A stretch of 64,000 bases of DNA from an uncultured Collinsella sp. (GCA_900542905.1 UQPF01000003.1:122655-186654), one strand, 5' to 3'. Counted from the stretch's first letter, positions 1 to 7,722 are shown. Made by a program: numbers and translations. The notes: generated by a model from the letters alone, not told the origin.

Positions 1-52
1 CCTTAATGGTGTAGAGCTCTGGCGTGGGGTTGGTGGAAATACCCAAATCCAT
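1..52 (-). CDS. 5' end of an unidentified protein, cut by the window edge
   Basis: Only the first 17 codons are inside the window (M-D-L-G-I-S-T-N-P-T-P-E-L-Y-T-I-K). The start is supported by an AAGGAG ribosome site about nine bases upstream of the ATG and by its position 66 bp after the stop of the aminotransferase on the same strand, so the two are probably co-transcribed. Too little is visible to name the product. Confidence 0.5.
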   Translation of the reverse strand, partial: MDLGISTNPTPELYTIK

Positions 53-118
53 GTATACGCTCCTTTACGTATCGAAAGTGCGGATAGTACTAGGCGCGGA
101 CTTGCGGGGCCCTACGCG

Positions 119-1423
119 TTAGGCGCGCTCGGCACGCGCAAGCTCGGCAGCGACAAGCTTAACGGCCAGCACCAGCACATCGAGCGCGGCCTCCAGGTCC
201 TCGACCGTGGGATAGCTCGGCGCGATGCGGATGCTGGTGTCGCGCGGATCCTTGCCATAAGGCCAGGTGGCACCAGCCGGCGTGAGCTTGACGCCCAGGT
301 CGGCACAAAGCGCGGCGACCTTCTGGGCCGAGCCCTCGGGGCCATCGAAACTCACAAAGTAGCCGCCATGGGGATGAGTCCAAGTGGCGCAACCCGTGTT
401 ACCCAAGCCCTCGGTGAGTTTACGCTCAACGGCCTCAAAGCGCGGGCGCAGGAACTCGGCATGCTTTTTCATGTGCTCCTTGACCGCCTCGATGGTGGGA
501 AGGAAGCGCACGTGACGCAGCTGGTTGAGCTTATCGGCGCTAATAAGACCGGCCTTCAGGCGCTTGGAGAACTCCGCGATAACCGCGGGGCTCGCACCGA
601 TAAAGCCGATGCCGGCGCCCGGGAAGGTGATCTTGGACGTCGAGGCAAAGGCCACCACGCGATCCTCGGTGCCCGCCGCGCGAGCGAGGTCAAAGATATT
701 TGCGAGCTCGTCGGTCTCGTCGTACAGGTCGTGCACGCAGTAAGCGTTGTCCCAAAAGATGCGGAAATCGGGCGCGGCCGTGGGCATCTCGACCAGGCGG
801 CGCACAGTGTCCTCGCTAAAGGTGATGCCCGTGGGGTTGGAATACTTGGGCACGCACCAGATGCCCTTGATGGAATCGTCGGCGGCAACCAGGCGCTCAA
901 CCTCGTCCATGTCGGGGCCGTTGTCGGTCATCGCGACGGGGACGTTCTCGATGCCCAAGTCGGCGGTGATGCCAAAGTGGCGATCGTAGCCGGGAACAGG
1001 GCACAGGAATTTGACCTTCTTGCCGTCGTGCGCGGCCTCGTAAGCCTCCCAGGGCTCGCTGCCGCACGAGCCGCAGCGCCAAAACATGCCGGCGATATCG
1101 TGCTCGATCAGAAGGCTCGACGAACCCAGTACGAGCGTCTGCTCGGCGGGGCAACCCAGGAACTCCCCCGCCAGCTTGCGTGCCGAGGGAATGCCCTCAA
1201 AGCAGCCGTAGTTGGAGCAGTCGACGTTGCCGTCGTGCAGATCGGCGTCGGCATTGAGAATATCGAGCATGGGTCGAGAGATGTCCACCTGGGAGGGCGA
1301 CGGCTTGCCGCGGGCCATGTCGAGCGCCAGGCCCTTGGCCTTGACCTCGGCGACCTCGGCTTTGAGCGCCTCGATGGCGGCATCGAGTTCGGTGGTTTCC
1401 ATCTTCTGGTAGATCGTCTGCAT
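119..1423 (-). CDS. PLP-dependent aminotransferase, class Ic aspartate aminotransferase type
   Basis: A 434-residue cytoplasmic fold-type I aminotransferase that probably transfers the amino group between aspartate and 2-oxoglutarate. The PLP lysine is K264 in the motif S-T-S-K. N196-P-T-G, D225 in W-D-N-A-Y, and the substrate-carboxylate arginine R399 are all in place. The long N-terminal region and the sequence around W-R-C-G-S-C-G (residues 115-121) match the group Ic/AspB-like family (Pfam Asp_aminotransf) rather than classical AspC. The start has an AAAGG ribosome site eight bases upstream. It is followed on the same strand by another reading frame that leaves the window. Aspartate as substrate is a family inference. 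A narrower role cannot be read from sequence alone. Confidence 0.85.
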   Translation of the reverse strand: MQTIYQKMETTELDAAIEALKAEVAEVKAKGLALDMARGKPSPSQVDISRPMLDILNADADLHDGNVDCSNYGCFEGIPSARKLAGEFLGCPAEQTLVLGSSSLLIEHDIAGMFWRCGSCGSEPWEAYEAAHDGKKVKFLCPVPGYDRHFGITADLGIENVPVAMTDNGPDMDEVERLVAADDSIKGIWCVPKYSNPTGITFSEDTVRRLVEMPTAAPDFRIFWDNAYCVHDLYDETDELANIFDLARAAGTEDRVVAFASTSKITFPGAGIGFIGASPAVIAEFSKRLKAGLISADKLNQLRHVRFLPTIEAVKEHMKKHAEFLRPRFEAVERKLTEGLGNTGCATWTHPHGGYFVSFDGPEGSAQKVAALCADLGVKLTPAGATWPYGKDPRDTSIRIAPSYPTVEDLEAALDVLVLAVKLVAAELARAERA

Positions 1424-1572
1424 GGGTGCGACCTTTCGCGAAGCGGGACGTTGCAGTTCTTCTAAGTATAGACCGCCACCGCCGCAACGGCATGAAGCCG
1501 TGATAGATTAAGTTCATCGCAATGATTTACGAATCGCCGCGCATGCCGGCGTGGGGCGCCCAAGGAGGCACT

Positions 1573-1827
1573 ATGGAGTACGGATCGTTTCAGGCCGAGG
1601 AATTCGGCGACCTGCAGCGCCTGGTCGACGGACTGTTTTACGACCGCCACGCCATCGACCGCCTGGATCTGATCGTACAAGCCGAAATCTTGGACCTGGC
1701 GCCCAATCTCATGGAAATCGTCAACCTGCTACCGCCCGGCTATTACGACCGCCAGTCACTTTGCGACCAGCTCAACTCCGCCTTGGCCGCCCACGGCTGG
1801 GGCGCCGTCTACGGCACCGTGGAATAA
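1573..1827 (+). CDS. small conserved hypothetical protein (84 aa)
   Basis: An acidic soluble protein with no signal peptide or membrane segment. The ATG at 1573 is preceded by a strong AAGGAGG ribosome site at 1562-1568. An in-frame ATG upstream at 1522 lacks one and is not preferred. The sequence is rich in Leu and Asp and looks all-helical, with a central L-D-L-A-P-N-L-M-E-I-V-N-L-L-P-P-G-Y-Y segment. I do not recognise a family. It is divergent from the aminotransferase gene and is followed closely by intergenic repeats and the IS110 element. The good ribosome site and even codon use argue that it is real. Confidence 0.6.
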   Translation: MEYGSFQAEEFGDLQRLVDGLFYDRHAIDRLDLIVQAEILDLAPNLMEIVNLLPPGYYDRQSLCDQLNSALAAHGWGAVYGTVE

Positions 1828-1833
1828 AACCAC

Positions 1834-1979
1834 TCATTGGGGACAGACTTAAATGAGTAGTCACTAGGCGCGCTCTTTGCAGGGGAAAAGGACTGTCCCA
1901 AACTGCCGGCACATAAGGAACGTCCCCAAGTGCCGACTCCGCAAGACTGTCCCCGGTGACTAGTCATTTAAGAACGTCC
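1834..1979. repeat. cluster of GGGGAC-type short intergenic repeats (left half of an interrupted copy at 1958-1979)
   Basis: The segment contains several hairpin-forming units built around GGGGACAG/CTGTCCCC and ACTAGTCATT. The last unit, 1958-1979, reads GACTAGTCATTTAAGAACG followed by TCC. The same unit is uninterrupted at 51843-51886. Related units occur at 27477-27528, 29669-29713, 32925-32957, 51563-51626, 51829-51887 and 54974-55010. Short palindromic units of this kind resemble REP sequences mobilised by Y1-type transposases (RAYT). No such transposase is in the window, so that link is inference. Confidence 0.65.
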
Positions 1980-2228
1980 ATTACAGTCGAAATTGTCAGC
2001 CCGGGCCCGTCTCGGGCTACGATTGAGGCGCGCCCAGAACGGGCCGCCGACCGGGCGCCCGCGCACGGCCGAACGTCCCTGCCCCCGAGAGGGCCCGTTG
2101 GGTGCTGCCGGCGCGGGACGCGCCGCCCCCGACGGCTGATAGGAAAGTGCCGGGCAGGTGCCGCGGCTGGTAATGTGAGTGCCGAGGGGGAGGCCATCCG
2201 GTCGAACGACTACCGGAAGGATACCACC
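1980..2228 (+). ncRNA. candidate IS110 bridge-RNA region (non-coding left end)
   Basis: In IS110-group elements the non-coding end upstream of the transposase encodes a structured bridge RNA whose loops pair with target and donor DNA. Here 249 bp lie between the left junction and the transposase start, without a convincing gene. The region forms strong hairpins, for example AGCCCG...CGGGCT at about 1998-2019, and further GC-rich stem-loops. Presence of the RNA is inferred from family architecture. The loops have not been modelled. Confidence 0.5.
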
Positions 2229-3362
2229 GTGAAAGCGCCATCCACCAGACCCGCGGCCGTGCTCGGCCTGGACGTCGGCAAGTCATCGCACTGGGCCTGC
2301 CTGGTCGACCGCGGCGGGGAGGTGCTAGCCAGCGCCCCCGTCCGCAACAGGGAGGCCGAGCTCGACGCGCTGTTCGCCTCCGCGCCCGCCGGCACGCTCG
2401 TCGTCGTCGACCAGTTCCGCAACATAGGGTCCCTCGCCGTGAGGCGGGCCCGCGCCGCGGGGCTCGGGGTCGCCCACCTGCCCGGGCTCGCCGCCAGCCG
2501 CGCCGCGGGCCTGTTCGCCGGCGAGGCCAAGACCGACGAGCGCGACGCCGCGGTGATCGCGCGGACCGCCCTGGGCGTGCCGGACTCCCTGTCGGGGGTC
2601 CCGGGCCGCGGCGAGGCCCTCGAGGCCGCCCGCGCCCTCTCGTCGCAGCGCGACCACGTCGTCGCCTGCGCGACCAGGGACAAGAACCGCCTGCGCGCGG
2701 TGCTGCTCGAGTCCTGCCCGGCCCTCGAGGCCGCGGTCGACCTGTCGGACCGCCGGTGGCTGGAGCTGCTCGCCGGGTTCGGCGGGGCGTGGGGGATCGC
2801 CCGCTCGGGGGCCGAGGGGCCGCAGGCCGAGGCCGCCGGGGAGGCCGCGGCCGCCTCGACCGCGCCGCCGCCGGCGCTCGTCGAGGCCGAGAACAGGCAG
2901 GTCAGGTTCCTTGCCGCCCGGATATCGGAGGCCCTCGACGAGGCCGGGGCCCTCGAGGCCGAGACGGCGGGGCTGCTCGAGGGCGACGAGACCTACGCGT
3001 GCCTGCTCACCGTGCCCGGCATCGGGCCGAGGACGGCGGCGCAGCTCGCGGTATCGGTCGACATCGCGAGGTTCCCGGACCACGACCACCTGGCCTCGTA
3101 CTGCGGCATAGCCCCGAGGGTGAGGAGCTCCGGCACGTCGGTGAGGTCGGTCAGGGCGTCCAGGCGGGGCGACGCGAGGCTCAAGTCCCTGCTGATCTTC
3201 TCGTGCAACAGCCTGGTGAGGTCGTCGGGGCGCTACGGCGAGTACTACCGGGCCTGCAGGGCGCGGGGCATGGGGCACGGGCGGGCGCTCAAGGCCGTCG
3301 CGAGGAAGCGGCTCAGGGCGATATACGCCGTGATGCGCGACCGGGTGCCCTACCGGGAGTAG
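2229..3362 (+). CDS. IS110-family transposase (DEDD recombinase)
   Basis: A 377-residue recombinase. The N-terminal RuvC-like DEDD domain carries D15 in L-D-V-G-K, D61 in V-V-D-Q and D103/D106 in T-D-E-R-D-A. The C-terminal Transposase_20 domain begins near Y256-A-C-L-L-T-V-P-G-I-G-P and carries the conserved S-S-G (300-302) that contains the presumed catalytic serine. A coiled, Ala/Glu-rich linker lies between (about 195-250). The GTG start at 2229 is chosen because homologous sequence begins there (V-L-G-L-D-V-G). Upstream in-frame codons run through the non-coding left end. Length is typical. The reading frame is intact, so the element may be active. The very high GC at third positions separates it from its neighbours. 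Confidence 0.9.
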   Translation: MKAPSTRPAAVLGLDVGKSSHWACLVDRGGEVLASAPVRNREAELDALFASAPAGTLVVVDQFRNIGSLAVRRARAAGLGVAHLPGLAASRAAGLFAGEAKTDERDAAVIARTALGVPDSLSGVPGRGEALEAARALSSQRDHVVACATRDKNRLRAVLLESCPALEAAVDLSDRRWLELLAGFGGAWGIARSGAEGPQAEAAGEAAAASTAPPPALVEAENRQVRFLAARISEALDEAGALEAETAGLLEGDETYACLLTVPGIGPRTAAQLAVSVDIARFPDHDHLASYCGIAPRVRSSGTSVRSVRASRRGDARLKSLLIFSCNSLVRSSGRYGEYYRACRARGMGHGRALKAVARKRLRAIYAVMRDRVPYRE

Positions 3363-3391
3363 CGTCGAAGGTTGACAAAACTATAGGAACA

Positions 3392-3412
3392 CCCAATGGC
3401 TACCCAATGACT
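3392..3412. repeat. right half of the repeat interrupted by the IS110 element
   Basis: CCCAATGGCTACCCAATGAC plus T. It continues the repeat whose left half ends at 1979. The intact relative is 51864-51884. Confidence 0.65.
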
Positions 3413-3414
3413 AA

Positions 3415-3450
3415 AACACCGCCTGTGATGGTGTTCACAGGCGGCGTTTT
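3415..3450. terminator. bidirectional intrinsic terminator between IS110 and nhaA
   Basis: The stem GCCTGTGA/TCACAGGC (3421-3428 and 3435-3442) is extended by ACCG/CGGC pairs, with a T run on the plus side and TTTT on the minus side. It lies 28 bp beyond the nhaA stop and would serve nhaA on the minus strand. Confidence 0.8.
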
Positions 3451-3477
3451 TAAACTTGCACAAACTTGCATGTGCTT

Positions 3478-4836
3478 TTACTCGTCTTTGGGCGCGGGGT
3501 GTTTGCAGACCACGCTCATGTAGATCATGCCGAGCACGGCAGCGGTGACCGAACCGGCAAGAATAGCGGCCTTGGCAGCCAGGACCTCAAACTGGGCCGT
3601 CGGGAAGGCGAGGCCGCTGATGAGGATCGACATGGTAAAGCCGATACCGCCCAGAATGCCCACGCCGGCAATCATGTGCCAGTTGACATTGTGCGGCAGC
3701 TCGCAGGCCCTAAGCTTAACCAGGGCAAACGTCATGCCAAAGATACCGATCGGCTTGCCCAGCAGCATGCCAAAGTACACACCGAGCGTCACCGGGTCGG
3801 TAAGCAGTGTGCTCATGTCCACGCCCACCAGGCGAACCTGCGCGTTGACAAACGCAAAGATCGGCAGGATGACAAAGTTGACCGGCGTGGAGATCAGACG
3901 CTCCATGCGGATGAGCGGCGGGGTCACACGGTGCATGACGCGCTCGACCCTGGTGGTCGAGACGGTAAAGTCGTGCTGGCCCAGGATGTGCGCCTCGTCG
4001 TCGTAGCGGTCATCGAGCAACGGCAGACACTCGCCCAGCCAATCGGTAAGGCTGTCGAGCTTAACACCGCACTTGGCCGGGATGGTAAAGGCCAAGATGA
4101 CGCCAGCAAGCGTGGCATGCACGCCGCTCTTGAACATGCAGAACCACAGCAGCAGGCCCAGCACCGAGTACGGGGCGAGGCGGTAGTGCTGCGTCTTGTT
4201 GAGCCACACGAGCGCACAGGTCACCAGCGCGGCGGCGCCCAACCAAAACGGATTGGGGCTCTGACCGTAGAAGATGGCGATGGCGGCGATGGAGATGAGG
4301 TCGTCGGCGATGGCGAGCGTCGAGAAGAACACGCGCACGCCGTTGGGCACGCGATTGCCCAAAAGCGACAGCACGCCCAGCGCAAAGGCAATATCGGTTG
4401 CCATGGGGATGGCCCAACCGTTGCGGGCGCCGGCATGGTTAAAGATCAGGTAGATGCAGGCGGGAACGACGACGCCGCCCACGGCCGCCAGCATGGGAAG
4501 CATGGCCTGACGCGGATTCTTGAGCTCGCCGACCGTCATCTCGTACTTAAGCTCAATGCCCACCAACAAAAAGAAAATCGCCATGAGGAAGTCGTTGACG
4601 AAAAGCTCAACGGTGAGACCGGCCGTAAGATTGCCCAGACCCACATACAGCGGGGTCTCCAAAAAGTGATGGATGGCCTCGTAGACATCGGTATTGGCGC
4701 AAATGACGGCGGCGATGGCGGCGAAGACCATGACGGCGGCGGAAATCGTGCCGTTCTCGGCGATACGCTCCCAAATGTCGTGACGTTCAAAGCGCTTGCG
4801 CTCACGAACGTTGAACAGCTGCTCGGGTGCTGCCAT
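3478..4836 (-). CDS. nhaA: Na+/H+ antiporter NhaA
   Basis: A 452-residue integral membrane protein that exports Na+ (or Li+) in exchange for protons, for pH and sodium homeostasis. About 11-12 hydrophobic segments follow a hydrophilic N-terminus. The ion-binding aspartates D178-D179 (in A-I-A-D-D-L) correspond to D163/D164 of E. coli NhaA, and A-T-D at 146-148 matches the unwound TM4 motif. Length is slightly above the usual 390-430. The ATG at 4836 has AAAGGAG a few bases upstream. The leader contains a terminator-like hairpin (see 4851-4905), so expression may be attenuated. It lies downstream of ppaC on the same strand but has its own leader. Confidence 0.93.
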   Translation of the reverse strand: MAAPEQLFNVRERKRFERHDIWERIAENGTISAAVMVFAAIAAVICANTDVYEAIHHFLETPLYVGLGNLTAGLTVELFVNDFLMAIFFLLVGIELKYEMTVGELKNPRQAMLPMLAAVGGVVVPACIYLIFNHAGARNGWAIPMATDIAFALGVLSLLGNRVPNGVRVFFSTLAIADDLISIAAIAIFYGQSPNPFWLGAAALVTCALVWLNKTQHYRLAPYSVLGLLLWFCMFKSGVHATLAGVILAFTIPAKCGVKLDSLTDWLGECLPLLDDRYDDEAHILGQHDFTVSTTRVERVMHRVTPPLIRMERLISTPVNFVILPIFAFVNAQVRLVGVDMSTLLTDPVTLGVYFGMLLGKPIGIFGMTFALVKLRACELPHNVNWHMIAGVGILGGIGFTMSILISGLAFPTAQFEVLAAKAAILAGSVTAAVLGMIYMSVVCKHPAPKDE

Positions 4837-4850
4837 GGGCGGCTCCTTTC

Positions 4851-4905
4851 ACGGGAAAGCTCCCGTCTTAAAAAAGCACGGCCCGCCCAAGTGGCGGCGC
4901 CGCGC
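4851..4905 (-). promoter_or_regulatory. nhaA leader with terminator-like hairpin and SD-proximal hairpin
   Basis: Read on the minus strand, a GC-rich stem (4876-4905, rich in GGCGCCGCC/GGCGGGCC) is followed directly by six T (4870-4875). A second hairpin, ACGGGAGC/TTTCCCGT (4851-4866), then abuts the AAAGGAG ribosome site of nhaA. The upstream gene ppaC already has its own terminator at 5045-5085, so this one sits in the nhaA 5' leader and looks like an attenuator or riboswitch expression platform. The ligand, if any, is unknown. Confidence 0.5.
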
Positions 4906-5044
4906 TCTAACGTATTACGCTTGCATCTAGCCTACCCTGCACGACAAGCACGCAGGCGTGGCCGAAAAGCGGAACCACAGGTTGAACATTATTTGCTCAA
5001 CGGCACGGACACGCCTGTCCAAGAGACGACGCGGCGCCGTGCAC

Positions 5045-5085
5045 AAAAAAACGACCGGAGCGCGGGGCGTCCGCGATCCGGTCGT
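5045..5085 (-). terminator. intrinsic terminator of ppaC
   Basis: The stem ACGACCGG/CCGGTCGT encloses a smaller GC stem. On the minus strand it is followed by seven T. It starts 20 bp after the ppaC stop. Confidence 0.85.
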
Positions 5086-5104
5086 GGCATTTGGTCAACT
5101 AAAC

Positions 5105-6028
5105 CTAGCAGGCGGCCATGATGGGGGCAGCGACCTGCTTCTTACGGGAGAGGACGCCCGGCATCCAGACGCCGTCGTGCTCGTCGGCAATGCCCAGGCC
5201 CTTCTGAGCAGCCTCGGTCTCGCCCTCGAGCAGGACCTGCGAGCCCTCCTCCATGATGTCGGTGATGCACAGGACAATGCCGTCAGCACCCTTCTCGGCG
5301 GCGTAGGCACGCATGGCCTCGCGAATCTCATCGATCATGCCGAGCGCGCGGCTCTTGTCGACGGTCTCGTACTGGCCGATGAGCAGCTTCTTGCCGGCGG
5401 GCTCGAACATCTTGATGTCGTTGCCGACCATCTCGGCTGCGGTGAAGGAGCCGGACGGACGGGTAAGGAAGACCTCCATGCCAAACTTGACCGGGTCGAC
5501 GCCCACCTGCTCGCCGAGCTTGGCGGCGACGACGCGGTCGACGGCGGTGGTGGTGGGGCTCTTGAGCATGAGCGTATCGGTCATCATGGCCGAGAGCAGC
5601 AGCTTGGCCTGGACGTCGGAAAGCTCAACGCCGAGCACGTCGGCGAGCTTGGTGACGATGGTGCAGCTGGAGCCCCAAGGCAGGCAGATGTAGTGCAGCG
5701 GGCCGGCGGTCTCGAAGTCGCCGATGCGGTGATGGTCGACAACGCCAAAGACCGTGGCATCCTTAAGACCGGCGACGGACTGGGCGGACTCGTTGTGGTC
5801 GGTGAGGACGACGAGCTGACCGGCCTCGACGGACTCGATCACGCGGGGCTCGGCGATGCCGGCGTCGGCAAGCAGCTTGGCGGACTCTGCCGGAAGCTGA
5901 CCAAGGGCGCAGGCCTCATAGGTGTTGCCGGCATACTCAACCTGGTTGAGCAGCTGGGACAGGACGACGGCGCTCATGATGGCGTCGTTATCGGGATTCT
6001 GGTGACCAAAGACAAGAACGTTTGCCAT
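5105..6028 (-). CDS. ppaC: manganese-dependent inorganic pyrophosphatase
   Basis: A 307-residue cytoplasmic family II pyrophosphatase that hydrolyses PPi to phosphate and pulls biosynthetic reactions forward. The metal-binding set is complete: H9, D13 and D15 in G-H-Q-N-P-D-N-D, D77, D98-H99-H100 (the DHH motif) and D151. The C-terminal DHHA2 domain carries the substrate-binding S-R-K-K-Q near residue 295. Length is typical (about 305-310) and there are no CBS or DRTGG regulatory insertions. The start is preceded by GGAGGAAA. A 9-bp perfect palindrome lies 123 bp upstream (6151-6171). Confidence 0.95.
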   Translation of the reverse strand: MANVLVFGHQNPDNDAIMSAVVLSQLLNQVEYAGNTYEACALGQLPAESAKLLADAGIAEPRVIESVEAGQLVVLTDHNESAQSVAGLKDATVFGVVDHHRIGDFETAGPLHYICLPWGSSCTIVTKLADVLGVELSDVQAKLLLSAMMTDTLMLKSPTTTAVDRVVAAKLGEQVGVDPVKFGMEVFLTRPSGSFTAAEMVGNDIKMFEPAGKKLLIGQYETVDKSRALGMIDEIREAMRAYAAEKGADGIVLCITDIMEEGSQVLLEGETEAAQKGLGIADEHDGVWMPGVLSRKKQVAAPIMAAC

Positions 6029-6150
6029 GGATTTCCTCCACTTGATATGTGTACTTGGACGTAGCTATGGTAGCACGCTGGCGCCGAGCCTTCTGAGACG
6101 GAAGGGCCACGGCGCAATTTGGGGCAAGTGTTGGGGCGAAGTCTGCCCCC

Positions 6151-6171
6151 TTTGCACCATGTTGGTGCAAA
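6151..6171. promoter_or_regulatory. perfect palindrome TTTGCACCA-tgt-TGGTGCAAA
   Basis: A 9-bp perfect inverted repeat with a 3-bp spacer lies between the ROK kinase stop and the ppaC start. A related palindrome (GCACCA-t-TGGTGC) lies 50 bp upstream of eno at 46745-46757. The size and symmetry suggest a dimeric repressor site. No regulator is assigned. Confidence 0.4.
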
Positions 6172-6194
6172 CTAACCCGTCCCCCTTGCACCAG

Positions 6195-7148
6195 CTATTT
6201 ACCGGCGGCGCGCAGAGCTACGTAGGCGGCACCGATGATGCCGGCGTCGTTTCCGAGCGAAGCGACCTTAATGGGCGTCTCGCGCGAGGCGGAAAGCGCG
6301 TACTGCTTAAAGTGCTCGCGGACCTTGTCGAGGTAGACATCGGCCGAAGCGGACGCGCCGCCACCAATCAGGAACATCTCGGGGTCGACCACGTTGGCAA
6401 CAAGCGCCAGGGCACGGCCGAGATAGTCGGCCATGGTATCGGCCGCGGCAAGCGCGAGCTTGTCGCCCTCGCGGCAGGCTTGGAACACGTCCTTGGAATC
6501 GGAGGGGCCGGTAAGCTCGATGGGCTCAACGCCCGCCTTCTTGCACTCGGCAAGGTAGTTGCTCACCACGCCGGTGGCGCTGGAATACTGCTCCAGATGG
6601 CCATGGCCGCCGCAGCCGCAAGTGCGCTCCTCAGCCGGGTTCAGGCACATGTGGCCAATCTCGCCGCCGGCGCCCACAACGCCCGACACTACGTCGCCGT
6701 TAACGATAACGCCGCCGCCCACGCCGGTACCGATGGTGACCATCACCACGTTCTGCACGCCCTTGGCAGAGCCGAGCCAGGCCTCGCCCATGGCAGCGGC
6801 GTTGGCATCGTTCTCGTACTTAACGACCGCGTCGGGGCAGTGCTCCTGAATGGCGACTCTCAGCTCGGGCAGGTTAATGGCAATGTTGGCCTTGACCTTG
6901 GCATCGCCCGATGCCGGGATGGGGCACGGAACGGCCAGGCCAATGCCCGCCACAAAGGCACGCGGAATCTGAGCCTTGGCGACCACCTGGTCGATAGCCT
7001 CGGTCACCGCGGCAAAGCCCGCGGCGTCAACGATGGGAGGCGTGGGCACGCTGGCCTTGGCCAGCAGGTTACCGTCCTCGTCGAACAGGCCCTCCTTAAC
7101 CGAAGTGCCGCCGACGTCGATGCCGATGTAGTACTGCTTAGGTTCCAT
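6195..7148 (-). CDS. glk: ROK-family glucokinase
   Basis: A 317-residue cytoplasmic kinase that phosphorylates glucose (or a related hexose) with ATP. The N-terminal phosphate loop is G-I-D-V-G-G-T (9-15). E112-N-D114 contains the catalytic aspartate. T-I-G-T-G-V-G-G-G (138-146) is the second nucleotide loop. The ROK zinc site is H166 plus C177-G-C-G-G-H-G-H-L-E. The chosen ATG (7148) follows AGAAAGGTGGG. The upstream in-frame extension has no ribosome site. The neighbouring cellobiose PTS/GH1 operon on the same strand would release free glucose, which this enzyme would feed into glycolysis. Other ROK sugars cannot be excluded. Confidence 0.87.
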   Translation of the reverse strand: MEPKQYYIGIDVGGTSVKEGLFDEDGNLLAKASVPTPPIVDAAGFAAVTEAIDQVVAKAQIPRAFVAGIGLAVPCPIPASGDAKVKANIAINLPELRVAIQEHCPDAVVKYENDANAAAMGEAWLGSAKGVQNVVMVTIGTGVGGGVIVNGDVVSGVVGAGGEIGHMCLNPAEERTCGCGGHGHLEQYSSATGVVSNYLAECKKAGVEPIELTGPSDSKDVFQACREGDKLALAAADTMADYLGRALALVANVVDPEMFLIGGGASASADVYLDKVREHFKQYALSASRETPIKVASLGNDAGIIGAAYVALRAAGK

Positions 7149-7213
7149 GGGAGCCCACCTTTCTCGTTTAAACATTGCCTGTATGGTACCGCTCCCCAGG
7201 CAAAAACCCGCCA

Positions 7214-7240
7214 AAAAGGGACAGGTTTGTTTTGGCAGGT
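7214..7240. repeat. GGGACAG-type short repeat upstream of the glucokinase
   Basis: AAAAGGGACAGGTTTG followed by TTTTGGCAGG. Similar words occur at 11100-11195 upstream of the GH1 gene (GGCAGG, AAAACCGTCCCC). It belongs to the loose GGGGAC repeat group and has no clear hairpin of its own. Confidence 0.3.
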
Positions 7241-7249
7241 TTTATCTGG

Positions 7250-7331
7250 AAAAACACGAAGGCCCGCCCAACAGGTCGCGCAGGCCTTCGCCAAATACAA
7301 AGGCGCCGGGAGACGGAAAACTCCCAGCGCC
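7250..7331 (-). terminator. double terminator of the cellobiose-PTS operon
   Basis: Two consecutive hairpins follow celC on the minus strand. The first is GGCGCTGGGAG/CTCCCGGCGCC (7302-7331). The second is CGAAGGCC/GGCCTTCG (7257-7290), followed by a T-rich stretch. Confidence 0.7.
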
Positions 7332-7389
7332 CGTGAAAGGGACTGAATTGTCTGTTGGACCGCACGATCCGTCGCAGCGATAACGCCAG

Positions 7390-7722
7390 CTAGGCCTTAC
7401 GAGCCTGCAGCTGCTTGTGGACCTCGATGAGCTCCGTGGCCATGACGCGCATGGTCTCGGTGCCTGCCATCTGGTCCTCGGCATGCAGCAGAATCAGCGG
7501 GGCCTCGCCGCTACGCTCGCCGTTGGCCTCCTTTTTAAGGAGCCCCATGTGGACATCGTGGCCACCGTTGTAAGCCTCGTCACCCTGCTTGATAAGCTCC
7601 TCGGCGGCGTCAAAATCGCCCTCCTTGGCCTTTTGCACGGCATTGATATACATGCTCTTGGCGGTGCCGACGTAGCTGATGATCTCGAAGCAGGTCATCT
7701 GCAGCTCATTCATATCCTCCAT
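7390..7722 (-). CDS. celC: PTS lactose/cellobiose-family IIA component
   Basis: A 110-residue soluble phosphocarrier that takes the phosphate from HPr and passes it to IIB. The phosphorylated histidine is H80 in L-I-L-L-H-A-E-D-Q. The N-terminal C-F-E-I-I-S-Y-V-G-T-A-K-S segment is typical of the Lac/Cel IIA helical trimer, as is the length. The ATG at 7722 is chosen from the usual N-terminus (M-E-x-M-N-E-L). A GTG three codons upstream (7731) would abut the IIB stop and is possible. It is the last gene of a GH1-IIC-IIB-IIA operon. Confidence 0.88.
   Translation of the reverse strand: MEDMNELQMTCFEIISYVGTAKSMYINAVQKAKEGDFDAAEELIKQGDEAYNGGHDVHMGLLKKEANGERSGEAPLILLHAEDQMAGTETMRVMATELIEVHKQLQARKA

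Larger units (their letters stand above)
1980..3391 (+). mobile_element. IS110-family insertion sequence inserted in a dispersed repeat
   Basis: The element comprises a non-coding left end of about 249 bp, one transposase gene and a right end of about 30 bp. The boundaries come from comparing the flanks with the uninterrupted repeat at 51843-51886. The left flank matches it up to ...ACGTCC (1979) and the right flank resumes at CCCAATGRCTACCC (3392). One or two C residues are shared between the two junctions, as expected for the core of an IS110 target. No terminal inverted repeats are evident, which is normal for the family. GC content is visibly higher than in the neighbours, suggesting transfer. 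Confidence 0.8.

Noticed and set aside
368..1465. 365-codon open frame antisense to the aminotransferase
   Set aside because: It mirrors the aminotransferase codons and has no ribosome site or domain.
2325..3278. 317-codon minus-strand frame within the IS110 transposase
   Set aside because: Caused by the extreme GC content. The transposase frame carries the DEDD and Ser motifs.
3372..3386. Outward promoter at the IS110 right end (TTGACA)
   Set aside because: No -10 element at 16-18 bp spacing follows.
3466..5121. 551-codon open frame antisense to nhaA
   Set aside because: Composition is typical of a shadow frame, and nhaA has full family motifs and a terminator.
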